This document shows, piece after piece, positions 23,990 to 32,334 of a stretch of 64,000 nt of DNA; the first letter of the stretch is position 1; the number at the start of each line of letters is the position of its first letter. Below the pieces are notes generated by a model, which did not search any database, was not told where the DNA came from, and saw only the letters and a program-made list of their open reading frames with translations. Source of the DNA: Clostridia bacterium. Its GTDB lineage: Bacteria > Bacillota > Clostridia > Oscillospirales > Acutalibacteraceae. Both the position numbers and the translations under genes were made by a program. The stretch is taken from NCBI GenBank assembly GCA_017513245.1, contig JAFXGK010000007.1, positions 186,001-250,000 of the forward strand, read 5' to 3'.

Positions 23990-25411
23990 TTGGAAAAAAA
24001 GCTAGTCTATGACATCCATGACAAACCGAAGTTCGGAGCAATGCTCGTCTTCGCCTTGCAGCAGGTGCTCGCCATTCTGGCAGCCACCATCGCTGTACCG
24101 AATATTATCGGCCTTCCCTCGCAGGTTCCTGCCGCTATTTTCGGCGCAGGCGTAGGTACTTTGGTTTATCAGCTCTTTACCCGTTTTAGAAGCCCCGTAT
24201 TCCTCGGCAGCTCGTTCGCATTCTTAAACTCTCTGTTTGTTGCCGTTGCTTACGGCTACTGCGGAATCATCTTAGGTTCCGTTGTTGCAGGTATGGTTTA
24301 CGTAGTCCTTGCCATTATAATTCACTTTGTTGGCACCAACTGGGTAGACAAGCTTATGCCTCCCGTTATTATCGGACCCACCGTTGCTTTAATCGGTCTT
24401 TCTCTTGCAGGCGCTGCAATGGGCGACATCGCTAAGGCAAACGTTGCCGTTAACGGCGCATACAACCTCGCAGCTCTCTTCTGCGGTCTTGTTGCATTTA
24501 TCACCATCGTTATCTGCTCCAGCCAGAAGCGTTACACTATGCCCCGTCTGGTACCCTTCATTATCGGTATCGTAGTAGGCTACGGCGTGGCTGCTATCAT
24601 TACCGCTATCGGTCACATTTTCGATATTGATTATTTCCTCATAGTTAACTTTGACCCCATCGTTTCCAACTTTGTAAACGCTGACGGTTCGTTTGTAGGC
24701 TTCAAGGCCTTCTTCGATTATCCGCGTCTTGCCCTCTTTGAGGCCGCAACGGAAATCAAGAACGGCACCCACGGCATCAACGCAGGCTCGGCCGTTGAAA
24801 TCATCATCGCATTCCTGCCCGTTGCTCTCGTTGTTTTCGCAGAGCACATTGCCGACCATAAGAACCTTTCTTCCATCATCGGCCACGACCTTATTAAGAA
24901 CCCCGGCCTTAAGAACACCCTCCTTGGCGACGGTGTAGGTTCTATTGCCGGTACCGTATTCGGTATCTGCCCCAACACTACATACGGCGAGTCGGTTGGC
25001 TGCGTTGCCATTACCCGTAACGCTTCGGTTGCCACCATTACAACCACCGCATTTATGTGCATTGCAATCGCATTCTTCAAGCCCCTTATGGTTGTTCTGC
25101 AGACCATTCCGTCCTGCATCATGGGCGGCGTTTGCTTAACCCTTTACGGCTTTATCGCAGTTTCCGGTCTTCGTATGTTTAAACACATCGATTTGGACGA
25201 AAATAAGAATATGTTCGTTGTTGCTGCCATCCTCATTTCGGGTATCGGCGGTCTCGCAATCAACATTCCCTATGCTCGTGACGCCGCCGGCATCATCAGC
25301 AAGGTTATCACCGTAACTCCTATCGCTACCGCTCTTATCATCGGCATCGTAACCAATTACATTCTCGGCAAGGTTGAGAAGAGCAAGCTCGGCAAAGAAA
25401 AGGACGCTTAA
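23990..25411 (+). CDS. uraA: Uracil/xanthine permease family (NCS2, UraA-like)
   Basis: A polytopic membrane protein of about 473 residues with roughly 14 hydrophobic segments, fitting the NCS2 nucleobase:cation symporters. The first membrane segment has LQQVLAILAATIAVPNIIG, where the usual QH is QQ. The substrate-site motif VFAEHIADHKNLSSIIGHDL (key Glu-His) is present, as are CPNTTYGESVG and the second-half TTTAFMCIAIAFFKPLM. The start is taken as TTG at 23990, six bases after AGGAGTG; GTG at 23981 overlaps that site. The upp gene begins three bases after its stop, so uracil uptake and salvage are linked. Confidence 0.93.
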   Translation: MEKKLVYDIHDKPKFGAMLVFALQQVLAILAATIAVPNIIGLPSQVPAAIFGAGVGTLVYQLFTRFRSPVFLGSSFAFLNSLFVAVAYGYCGIILGSVVAGMVYVVLAIIIHFVGTNWVDKLMPPVIIGPTVALIGLSLAGAAMGDIAKANVAVNGAYNLAALFCGLVAFITIVICSSQKRYTMPRLVPFIIGIVVGYGVAAIITAIGHIFDIDYFLIVNFDPIVSNFVNADGSFVGFKAFFDYPRLALFEAATEIKNGTHGINAGSAVEIIIAFLPVALVVFAEHIADHKNLSSIIGHDLIKNPGLKNTLLGDGVGSIAGTVFGICPNTTYGESVGCVAITRNASVATITTTAFMCIAIAFFKPLMVVLQTIPSCIMGGVCLTLYGFIAVSGLRMFKHIDLDENKNMFVVAAILISGIGGLAINIPYARDAAGIISKVITVTPIATALIIGIVTNYILGKVEKSKLGKEKDA

Positions 25412-25414
25412 AAA

Positions 25415-26053
25415 ATGAAAGATTACAAGAACGTGGTCATTTTTGACCATCCCCTCATCAACCATAAAATTGCGCATCTTCGCAGCAAGAACACCAGCAT
25501 GAAGGAGTTCCGCGAGCTTATCGAAGAGATAACTACGCTTATGACCTTCGAATGCTTAAAGGACGTTCCCACCGTAGAGATTGAGGTTGAAACACCGCTT
25601 GAAAAGTGCACTCAGCGTGTTGTAAAGGACAATTCGGTTGTCATCGTTCCCATTCTCCGTGCAGGACTCGGAATGGTAAACGGAATTCACGTACTGTTCC
25701 CGACCGCACGCGTAGGCCACATCGGTATGTACCGCGATGAAGAAACCTTCGAGCCTTGCGAATATTACTGCAAGCTGCCCGACGGTATCGAGGATAAGGT
25801 TGTAGTAGTTGTTGACCCCATGCTCGCCACCGGCGGAAGCGCATGCGACGCTATTACACAGCTCAAAAAGCGCGGTTGTAAGACCATTAAGTTTATGGCC
25901 GTAATCGGCGCGCCCGAGGGTGTTAAAAAGGTTGCCGAAACCCACCCCGACGTAACCGTATTCGTTTCAACGCTCGACCGTTGCTTAAACGAAAACGCTT
26001 ATATTCTTCCCGGCCTTGGTGACGCGGGCGACCGCCTCTTCGGCACAAAATAG
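25415..26053 (+). CDS. upp: Uracil phosphoribosyltransferase
   Basis: A 212-residue enzyme, the standard Upp length, converting uracil and PRPP to UMP. It opens VVIFDHPLINHKIAHLRSKN (key HPLI and KIxxLR), then VPILRAGLGMV, the PRPP-binding VVVVDPMLATGGSA and the uracil-binding C-terminus LPGLGDAGDRLFGTK (key YILPGLGDAGDR). It is translationally close to uraA. A bidirectional terminator follows. Confidence 0.97.
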   Translation: MKDYKNVVIFDHPLINHKIAHLRSKNTSMKEFRELIEEITTLMTFECLKDVPTVEIEVETPLEKCTQRVVKDNSVVIVPILRAGLGMVNGIHVLFPTARVGHIGMYRDEETFEPCEYYCKLPDGIEDKVVVVVDPMLATGGSACDAITQLKKRGCKTIKFMAVIGAPEGVKKVAETHPDVTVFVSTLDRCLNENAYILPGLGDAGDRLFGTK

Positions 26054-26063
26054 CATAATAAAA

Positions 26064-26098
26064 CCCCGACCTTCGTTTGAAGGTCGGGGAATTTTTTT
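26064..26098. terminator. Bidirectional terminator between upp and the ABC transporter operon
   Basis: CCCCGACCTTC / GAAGGTCGGGG with a GTTT loop, T-run on both strands. Confidence 0.9.
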
Positions 26099-26100
26099 GT

Positions 26101-26898
26101 TTATTTCGAAAGTATAACCTTATCGTTCGCGAATTCGCTGCCGCTGGCCTTCTCAAACAGGCCGAGCAGATCGGGGATGGTGAGGTTTTTCTTTTCCTCG
26201 CCTGAAACGTCGATTAAGATTTTACCCTCGTGCATCATTATAAGACGGTTGCCGTAGGCAATTGCGTCGTGCATGTTGTGGGTAATCATAAGGGTGGTAA
26301 GGTTGTTTTCCGAAACCAGCTTATCGGTTATTTCCAGTACCTTTGCGGCAGTCTTGGGGTCGAGCGCCGCCGTGTGTTCGTCAAGCAGTAAAAGCTTAGG
26401 CCTGCGCAGGGTTGCCATAAGGAGTGTTATGGCCTGGCGCTGTCCGCCCGATAAAAGGCCAACCTTGGCCGAAAGACGGCTCTCAAGACCGAGTTCAAGG
26501 GTTGAGAGCAACTCGCGGTACTGCTGGCGCTCATTGGGCCTGAAGCCCCAACGGAGTCTGCGGCCGACACCGCGACGTGCGGCAATACAAAGGTTTTCGG
26601 CTATTTCCATATCGGGTGCGGTGCCCTTCATGGGGTCTTGGAAGACGCGGCCGAGGAAGCGCGCGCGCTTGTGCTCGGGCATTTTTGTGACGTCTACGCC
26701 ATCGATTTCAATCTTGCCGTAGTCAGGCTTCCAAACGCCCGCGATGGCGTTAAGCAGGGTTGATTTGCCTGCGCCGTTACCGCCGATAACGGTTACGAAA
26801 TCACCGTCGTTCAGGGTAAGGTCAAGTCCGCGCAGGGCGGTTTTTGCGTTTATCGTGCCGGGGTTAAAGGTTTTTTGCAGTCCTGTAATCTTAAGCAT
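26101..26898 (-). CDS. ABC transporter ATPase (TrpZ-like)
   Basis: A 266-residue ATPase. Walker A GGNGAGKSTL, signature LSGGQRQAI, Walker B KLLLLDEHTAALDP and the switch His in MITHNMHDAI are all present. The start is the ATG at 26898, which has GGAGGTGACG upstream and overlaps the permease stop; an upstream extension to 27039 lies inside the permease gene. With the next two genes it forms a TrpXYZ-type importer of the ABC_sub_bind class. Confidence 0.92.
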   Translation of the reverse strand: MLKITGLQKTFNPGTINAKTALRGLDLTLNDGDFVTVIGGNGAGKSTLLNAIAGVWKPDYGKIEIDGVDVTKMPEHKRARFLGRVFQDPMKGTAPDMEIAENLCIAARRGVGRRLRWGFRPNERQQYRELLSTLELGLESRLSAKVGLLSGGQRQAITLLMATLRRPKLLLLDEHTAALDPKTAAKVLEITDKLVSENNLTTLMITHNMHDAIAYGNRLIMMHEGKILIDVSGEEKKNLTIPDLLGLFEKASGSEFANDKVILSK

Positions 26899-27802
26899 CT
26901 GCGTCACCTCCTGTTTCGGGGATGGGCTTTTGCTTTTTAAAATATTCGCCTTTAATGTAGGGAACAGCCAGGAAAATAACAACGATAATGGCCGAAAGCA
27001 TCTTAAGATATGAGGTGTTGAGGCCCAAAAGAATAACAAAGTTATAAATTATGTAGTATATAACTCCGCCGCCTACAACGCCTATAAGGCTTACCACAAA
27101 GTTGGGCTTGATTTTCAAGGAAACCGAAAGGCCGATAAATATAGCGGCAAGGCCGACAACGATGGCGCCGCGGCCGTCGTTGATGTTGGCACTGCCCTTA
27201 TACTGTGCGTAAAGCGCACCCGCAAGGGCAACGATGCCGTTGGAAATAGCAAGACCGATTACCTTGTTAAGCTTAACGTTTATGCCTTGTGCTCGGCTCA
27301 TATCGGGGTTGTCACCCGTGGATTTAAGGGTAAGACCCACCTCGGTATAGAAGAAGAGCCAAAGGCAGATAATAGCCGCCGCGATAATTCCGCCTGCCAC
27401 CAGCATTGCGGAGATGTTGTCGCGCATGCTGAGCATAAGAGAATAGTTTCCGCCCACGAACGAGGCAATCGAGCGACCGCCCATAATGGCAAGGTTTACC
27501 GAGTAGAGCATAAGCTGTGTGAGAATACCCGCGAGTATCGAGGGTATTCCGAGAGCGGTATGCAGAAGGCCCGTAACAATGCCGGCCAGAGCGCCTGCCA
27601 AAAAGGCTATAATCACGCTCAAATAAACCGGTACACCGCGTGTTATAAGAATAGCGCACACACAGCCGCCGGTGCATATGGAGCCGTCAACCGTAAGGTC
27701 GGCTATGTCGAGAATTTTATAGGAGATATATACGCCGATGGCCATAAGTCCCCATATCAGCCCTTCCGCAACAGCGCCGGGCAAAGCGTTAAAAAATACC
27801 AT
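26891..27802 (-). CDS. ABC transporter permease (TrpY-like)
   Basis: A 303-residue permease with about eight to nine hydrophobic segments, resembling the branched-chain amino acid/ribose permease fold used by PF04392-type importers. The opening ALPGAVAEGLIWGLMAIGVYISYKILDIADLTVDG (key GLIWGLMAIGVYIS and DLTVDG) is typical of TrpY-like subunits. Start at 27802, six bases after GAGG; TTG at 27814 would overlap that site. It is coupled to the ATPase gene by overlap. Confidence 0.9.
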   Translation of the reverse strand: MVFFNALPGAVAEGLIWGLMAIGVYISYKILDIADLTVDGSICTGGCVCAILITRGVPVYLSVIIAFLAGALAGIVTGLLHTALGIPSILAGILTQLMLYSVNLAIMGGRSIASFVGGNYSLMLSMRDNISAMLVAGGIIAAAIICLWLFFYTEVGLTLKSTGDNPDMSRAQGINVKLNKVIGLAISNGIVALAGALYAQYKGSANINDGRGAIVVGLAAIFIGLSVSLKIKPNFVVSLIGVVGGGVIYYIIYNFVILLGLNTSYLKMLSAIIVVIFLAVPYIKGEYFKKQKPIPETGGDADA

Positions 27803-27820
27803 TATAAACCTCAAAAAGAA

Positions 27821-28747
27821 TTATTTTTCGGGAACAGCGATTCCGAGAGCAGAGCAAAGCTCCTCGTTGTAAACAACGGTGGGCTTAAGGGTCATAACCT
27901 CGATGTCGGAGGGTTCCTTCTCGCCGAGGAGGATCTGAGCAGCCATTTTTCCGGTTTCATAGCCGAGGTCATAGTAGTCGATTGCAAGGCTGGCGTAGCA
28001 GATTTTGCCGCCGTAGCTTGTGAAAACGGGAACCTTCTTTTCGTTGCAGATCTGGCCAACGATGGTGTCGTTCTGTGCAACGGTGTTGTCCGAGGGAACG
28101 TAGATTGCCTTGCACTCGGAAGCGGCCGAGGTAACAAGAGCCTGAAGCTGTGTGGTCTCGGAGAAGGTGTAAGCCTTAACGGTTATCTTCTCAGCCTCGA
28201 AGAGAGCCTTAACGGCATTGTACTGAATGAGCGAGTTGGACTCGTTCGAGCAGTAGATAACGCCAACAACGTCACCCTCTTTAAGACCCAGAGTTTCGAT
28301 CATCATTTCGGCCTGCTCGTCGAACGGAACAGCGTCACTTGTGCCCGAAACGTTTTTGGGAATATTGTTTTTAAAGGTGTCGGCATAGTCGGTAACCGAG
28401 GTGCCGAGAACGGGGATCTCGTCGGTTGCGTTAGCGGCCGAGAGAAGAGCAGGGGTAGCGTTGGCCATAATGAGGTCAACCTTCTTGGATACGAAGGTGT
28501 TTACAACGGTGGGGCAAAGGTCCTCGCCGCCGGCTACCTGAGTGTCGATGTCAACGGTTTTGCCCGATTCTTTAAGACCGTCATTCAGACCGTCGATAAA
28601 GCCGTTGGTTGCGGCATCGAGCGAATCGTGCTCCATCAGCTGGCAGATACCAACCGTAAAGTCGGTGCTGTCGCCGCAGGAAGCGAACGAAAGACAAACT
28701 GCCGTACAAAGTACGAGTGCGAGTAGAAGGGATAATGCTTTTTTCAT
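27821..28747 (-). CDS. ABC transporter substrate-binding lipoprotein (PF04392, TrpX-like)
   Basis: A 308-residue binding protein with a lipoprotein signal (SFASC, Cys24). Mature part: FTVGICQLMEHDSLDAATNGF (key QLxEHxSLD), GGEDLCPTVVNTFVSKKVDLIMANATPAL, VLGTSVTD and the GVIYCSNESNS region. These are standard for the ABC_sub_bind family, which in many Firmicutes is a T-box-controlled tryptophan transporter (TrpX). It is first in the operon, just after the T-box. The actual ligand is uncertain because the T-box does not clearly read Trp. Confidence 0.92.
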   Translation of the reverse strand: MKKALSLLLALVLCTAVCLSFASCGDSTDFTVGICQLMEHDSLDAATNGFIDGLNDGLKESGKTVDIDTQVAGGEDLCPTVVNTFVSKKVDLIMANATPALLSAANATDEIPVLGTSVTDYADTFKNNIPKNVSGTSDAVPFDEQAEMMIETLGLKEGDVVGVIYCSNESNSLIQYNAVKALFEAEKITVKAYTFSETTQLQALVTSAASECKAIYVPSDNTVAQNDTIVGQICNEKKVPVFTSYGGKICYASLAIDYYDLGYETGKMAAQILLGEKEPSDIEVMTLKPTVVYNEELCSALGIAVPEK

Positions 28748-28772
28748 AATAAAAACCTCTCTTTTTAAAATT

Positions 28773-29052
28773 AAAAAACCCTGCGTCCTAACCCGAATGG
28801 GTCAAGATGCAGGGACAGTTTAAGAAATAAACCGTGTTACCACTCTGCTTCGTTTTCTCCTCACGAAGAAAACCTTAGAGGGTGCAATCACACCCCGGCA
28901 ATATAACGGTTGCAACCGGTGAGGCCTACTAATACTTCAGCCCACAGCTAACAGAAGGAATTCGCCGCAATCGCGTTACTGTCTTGCACCGACCGACAGC
29001 TCTCTAAAACGCTACCTCACGGGTACTGGTTTCTGCTCAAGCGCTTTTGTAT
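28773..29052 (-). ncRNA. T-box leader controlling the TrpXYZ-type transporter
   Basis: The minus-strand leader between the promoter and trpX has T-box features in order. Stem I contains AGTA, AGAGAGC and a GTCGGTCGGTGCAAGAC apical part, with helices GCGTT/AACGC and CAGAA/TTCTG. A CGGTTGCAACCG hairpin follows, then the T-box motif AGAGTGGTAACACGG (28846-28832), then the terminator (CCCTGC...GCAGGG and six T, 28814-28773). Uncharged tRNA would stabilise the antiterminator. The UGGT bulge would pair with a tRNA ending ACCA. The specifier is not certain: TTC (Phe) at 28960-28958 is the best-placed candidate, and no TGG is seen in that loop. Confidence 0.85.
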
Positions 29053-29058
29053 GTATCT

Positions 29059-29087
29059 ATTTTATATACCACGGGCCAGTTTGTCAA
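29059..29087 (-). promoter_or_regulatory. Promoter of the T-box operon
   Basis: Perfect TTGACA (29087-29082), 17 bases, TAAAAT (29064-29059); transcription would start near 29052. Confidence 0.85.
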
Positions 29088-29096
29088 GAATTTTCT

Positions 29097-29130
29097 AAAA
29101 AAAATTGACCCGAGTGAAAACTCGGGCCAA
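29097..29130 (-). terminator. Terminator of the malic enzyme operon
   Basis: TTGGCCCGAG / CTCGGGTCAA on the minus strand followed by eight T, just after the malic enzyme stop. It abuts the promoter of the T-box operon. Confidence 0.9.
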
Positions 29131-29137
29131 TCTAAGT

Positions 29138-30310
29138 TTAGATTCTGGCAACGCCGGTCTCGCGAGCAGTCTTGATAACTGCCTCGGCAACAACCTGCGC
29201 TACGCGCTTATCAAGCGCGGGGGCGATAATGTTTTCCTCGGTAATTTCATCGTCGGGAATAAGGGATGCAAGAGCAAAGCTGGTTGCAACCTTCATTTCC
29301 TCGTTGATGCAGGATGCGCGGCAATCAAGCGCGCCGCGGAAGATTCCGGGGAAGGCAAGAACGTTGTTTATCTGGTTGGGGAAGTCGCTGCGGCCGGTGC
29401 CGACAACACGGGCGCCTGCGGCAAGTGCAACGTCGGGCATAATTTCGGGGGTCGGGTTGGCCATGGGGAACATAATAGCGTCGGCGGCCATCGATTTTAC
29501 CATCTCGGGGGTCACAAGGTTGGGGGCCGAAACGCCGATAAATACGTCGGCGCCGCAAAGAGCGTCGGCCAAGGCGCCCTTCTTGTGCTCAAGGTTGGTA
29601 ACCTTCGATATCTCCTCCTGCGCGGGGTTGTTGTTTTCGTCGCCCTCGCAGATGATGCCGAAGCGGTCACAGAAGGTGAGGTTCTTAACACCCATGTTCA
29701 TAAGGTGCTTACCGATAGCAATACCTGCGCTGCCTGCGCCGTTGATTACTACCTTTACCTCGCCGATGTTCTTCTTAACCAGCTTGAGTGCGTTTATAAG
29801 CGCTGCGGCAACAACGATTGCGGTGCCGTGCTGGTCGTCGTGGAAAATCGGAATATCGCAGATTTCCTTTAATTTGCGCTCAATTTCAAAACAGCGGGGA
29901 GCCGAAATATCCTCAAGGTTTATTCCGCCGAAGCTGCCCGAAAGCAAATAAATAGTGCGAACGATTTCGTCAGCGTCCTTCGACTTTATGCAAAGCGGAA
30001 AAGCGTCAACGTCGGCAAAGGCCTTAAAGAGGGCGCATTTGCCCTCCATAACCGGCATACCTGCCTCGGGGCCGATATCGCCGAGGCCGAGAATAGCGGT
30101 ACCGTCGGTGATAACGGCAACCAGGTTCGAACGGCGGGTAAGCTCGTAGGATTTGTTTATATCCTTGTTAATTTCAAGGCAGGGCTCGGCAACACCGGGG
30201 GTGTAAGCGAGTGAGAGGTCCTCGCGCGAGTTGATGGGCGCGCGGGAGATAACCTCGATTTTGCCGTTCCATTCATAATGCTTTTTAAGTGATTCCTGAC
30301 GGATGTCCAT
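29138..30310 (-). CDS. NAD(P)-dependent malic enzyme
   Basis: A 390-residue enzyme oxidatively decarboxylating malate to pyruvate. YTPGVAEPCL, the metal/active-site run VITDGTAILGLGDIGPEAGMPVMEGK (key GLGDIG and EGK), HDDQHGTAIV and the Rossmann motif VINGAGSAGIAIG are all visible, as is FMNPTPE-like MFPMANPTPEI. The length fits the short bacterial malic enzymes. It follows the Ldh-type dehydrogenase gene by three bases; together they could interconvert malate, oxaloacetate/pyruvate and NAD(P)H. Confidence 0.96.
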   Translation of the reverse strand: MDIRQESLKKHYEWNGKIEVISRAPINSREDLSLAYTPGVAEPCLEINKDINKSYELTRRSNLVAVITDGTAILGLGDIGPEAGMPVMEGKCALFKAFADVDAFPLCIKSKDADEIVRTIYLLSGSFGGINLEDISAPRCFEIERKLKEICDIPIFHDDQHGTAIVVAAALINALKLVKKNIGEVKVVINGAGSAGIAIGKHLMNMGVKNLTFCDRFGIICEGDENNNPAQEEISKVTNLEHKKGALADALCGADVFIGVSAPNLVTPEMVKSMAADAIMFPMANPTPEIMPDVALAAGARVVGTGRSDFPNQINNVLAFPGIFRGALDCRASCINEEMKVATSFALASLIPDDEITEENIIAPALDKRVAQVVAEAVIKTARETGVARI

Positions 30311-30313
30311 TTA

Positions 30314-31426
30314 TTAGTCCTCCCACGGGAATTTGTACTGAGTAAGGCCAAGCTCGTCGCGAACGGCGATGATTTCCTTCTGAACAGATTCGTTAATCGG
30401 AACGCCCGAAGCGCGCGAAAGCTCGATTTCATATTCCTTTTCACCTGCGGTGTAAATGCGCTCGGCGCCGGGAGCCTTCTTGGAAGCGCGCATGCTGCGG
30501 CAGATGTCGCCGGCCTTCTTACGGGCAACCTCTTCACCCATGAAGTGGTCGGTGTCGATAGCGATAAACCAGTGACCGAGCTGATAGGGACGGATGTTTC
30601 CGTTTTCATCCTTACCGTCGAGTGCTTTACCGTAAGCGCCGTCCTGCAGGATGGAGGAGAAGAACTCAACAGCGAGTGCGAAGCCGTAGCCCTTGTAGCC
30701 GCCGAGGTCCTCGCCGATGCCGCCGAGGGTGGTAAGAGCGGCTGTGCCGCCGCGAATCTTCTTAAGCGCTACGCCTGCGTCGCCTTCAATAGCCGAGCCG
30801 TCGTCGCCGATTATGGTGCCGGGGTGAACGTCCTCGCCGATGCGCTCGTAGTACTCAATCTTACCGTTCTGGGTAATCGAGGTTGCGCAGTCGAAGTTAA
30901 AATCGAAGGCTTCGTCGGTGGGAACGCCGATGGTGAAGGGGTTGGTACCGAACATACCCTCAACGCCGAAGGTAGGAGCAACCGAGGGACGTGCGTTGGT
31001 ACCGGTCATGCCGATGCAGCCTGCCTTGGCAGCCATGGTGGTGTAGTAGCCTGCAATACCGTAGTGGCAGGAGTTGCGAACAACGACCATACCCATGCCG
31101 TATTCCTTAGCCTTAGCGATAGCCATGCTCATAGCCTTGTGGCCTATTACCTGACCCATACCGTGGTGACCGTCGATAACGGCGGTGGTGGGGGTCTCTT
31201 TTACGATTTCAATCTCGGTAACGGCATTCTGGATGCCGGCCTTGATGCGGTCGAGATAAACCGGCTTGAAGCGGTTAACACCGTGCGATTCAATACCGCG
31301 CTTATCCGAAGCGAGCAGTACGTCGGCGCAGATTTCAGCGTCGGCGCGGGGAATTCCGTAACCGACGAAAGCGTCGATAACGAAATTAGTTATAGTTTTC
31401 CAATCAACAATGTTTGTCTTTGCCAT
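30314..31426 (-). CDS. Malate/L-lactate dehydrogenase family (Ldh_2, PF02615)
   Basis: A 370-residue NAD(P)-dependent oxidoreductase of the Ldh_2 family. ADVLLASDKRGIESHGVNRF (key RGxxSHG), MGQVIGHKAM, VVVRNSCHYGIAGYY and GTNARPSVAPTFG are diagnostic. Members oxidise malate, lactate, sulfolactate or ureidoglycolate; the adjacent malic enzyme favours malate. The start at 31426 has GGAGG nine bases upstream. It is first in the operon, preceded by a structured leader. Confidence 0.93.
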   Translation of the reverse strand: MAKTNIVDWKTITNFVIDAFVGYGIPRADAEICADVLLASDKRGIESHGVNRFKPVYLDRIKAGIQNAVTEIEIVKETPTTAVIDGHHGMGQVIGHKAMSMAIAKAKEYGMGMVVVRNSCHYGIAGYYTTMAAKAGCIGMTGTNARPSVAPTFGVEGMFGTNPFTIGVPTDEAFDFNFDCATSITQNGKIEYYERIGEDVHPGTIIGDDGSAIEGDAGVALKKIRGGTAALTTLGGIGEDLGGYKGYGFALAVEFFSSILQDGAYGKALDGKDENGNIRPYQLGHWFIAIDTDHFMGEEVARKKAGDICRSMRASKKAPGAERIYTAGEKEYEIELSRASGVPINESVQKEIIAVRDELGLTQYKFPWED

Positions 31427-31461
31427 AAGAATAACCTCCGCAAAATTTTTTGACATAAAAA

Positions 31462-31501
31462 GAGTGCACTTATCCCAGGGTAGTGGTAAATAAGTGCACT
31501 C
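31462..31501 (-). promoter_or_regulatory. Leader hairpin/possible attenuator of the malate operon
   Basis: The 12-bp perfect arms GAGTGCACTTAT and ATAAGTGCACTC enclose a 16-base loop (31474-31489, containing CCACTACCCTGGG on the minus strand). TTTTT follows directly. The hairpin starts about 10 bases after the predicted transcription start and ends 36 bases before the coding start, so it would form in the leader and could act as an intrinsic terminator. Confidence 0.65.
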
Positions 31502-31518
31502 AAAATCTCTGCGTACAT

Positions 31519-31547
31519 ATTATAAATAAACACGAAGAAAAAGTCAA
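31519..31547 (-). promoter_or_regulatory. Promoter of the malate dehydrogenase/malic enzyme operon
   Basis: TTGACT (31547-31542), 17 bases, perfect TATAAT (31524-31519). Confidence 0.85.
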
Positions 31548-31564
31548 TAGGTATCAATAATAAA

Positions 31565-31596
31565 AGCCCACACAATTCGGCGGAATCGAGTGGGCT
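31565..31596 (-). terminator. Terminator of the membrane protein gene at 31609
   Basis: AGCCCAC / GTGGGCT with inner CGATTC/GAATTG pairing, followed on the minus strand by TTTATTATT. Confidence 0.75.
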
Positions 31597-31608
31597 CTAC
31601 GTATGCTT

Positions 31609-32187
31609 TTATTCAGCGGTTTCCTCTGCGGGGGCAGGGGCCGCTTCCTCTGCGGCTACTGTCTCTTCGGCAACTGCCGCGGGAGCAACGGTGAAGTCCT
31701 CGGCAGGATTCTCGGCGTTTTTAATGCGGCTTGCAGCACTCTTTACGTAGCTTGCTGCAACAAAGATGCAAAGGCCGAGACCGATAAGCAGATCGACTAT
31801 ATAATCGGAAAGAACGTCGACCTCAGAAAGGAAGGGAATCGAGCGCGAAAGAGCCTCACCAAAGGTGATGGTGTAGTAAACGTCGCCTGATGCATACAAA
31901 TCCTGGAAAAGGTCGTAAACGTCCTTCGCCATACAAACATACCAAGCGATAACAATCATAATAATGGCTGCAACAACGGCAATTACAATACCCTTAATAC
32001 TTTCCTTTTTAGCAAAAATGGTGTAGCCCTTAATGGCACAGAACACGCCTGCGAGGCCGCTGATACCGGCGATAAAGCCAACCTGATACAGCACAAACCA
32101 TAAAATACCGCCTACGAGCGAAAAAAGCAGCGCGCCGAAAACACCGGCGACCACGTTTTCTTTTTGAAGTGTGTTATTGTTTTCCAT
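31609..32187 (-). CDS. Hypothetical membrane protein with Ala/Glu-rich tail
   Basis: A 192-residue protein with about four to five hydrophobic segments (VVAGVFGALLFSLVGGILW, GLAGVFCAIKGY, GIVIAVVAAIIMIVIAWYV, and YIVDLLIGLGLCIFVAASY) and an acidic low-complexity C-terminus (VAEETVAAEEAAPAPAEETAE-like repeats). The second half between the membrane segments reads KDVYDLFQDLYASGDVYYT. Such proteins are common and unassigned in Clostridia. The start at 32187 has AGGGG upstream. Monocistronic, with its own terminator. Confidence 0.8.
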   Translation of the reverse strand: MENNNTLQKENVVAGVFGALLFSLVGGILWFVLYQVGFIAGISGLAGVFCAIKGYTIFAKKESIKGIVIAVVAAIIMIVIAWYVCMAKDVYDLFQDLYASGDVYYTITFGEALSRSIPFLSEVDVLSDYIVDLLIGLGLCIFVAASYVKSAASRIKNAENPAEDFTVAPAAVAEETVAAEEAAPAPAEETAE

Positions 32188-32334
32188 TAGTAAAACCCCT
32201 TTAAAGTGCGCCGAGCCGCCTCGGCAAAGAATTACGCGCAAAACCTTGCGAGCAAGGATATTATACCAAAGACCCCCGAAAAAAGCAATCCCCGTCGATT
32301 ATGCTTTTACTGTGCAGGATTGGCGTTTTTTAAC

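Noticed and set aside
23880..23990. Riboswitch before uraA
   Set aside because: The 100 bases upstream show no terminator or structured leader that I can identify; only a weak -10 (TAGAAT) is visible.
27287..28726. A 479-codon plus-strand frame opposite the transporter permease and binding protein
   Set aside because: It lies antisense to two clear genes of an operon with ribosome-binding sites and a T-box; the translation has no recognisable domain and repeats low-complexity antisense patterns. It is a shadow of biased codon use.
30545..31453. A 302-codon plus-strand frame opposite the Ldh_2 gene
   Set aside because: Antisense to a well-supported enzyme gene; no ribosome-binding site and no family character.
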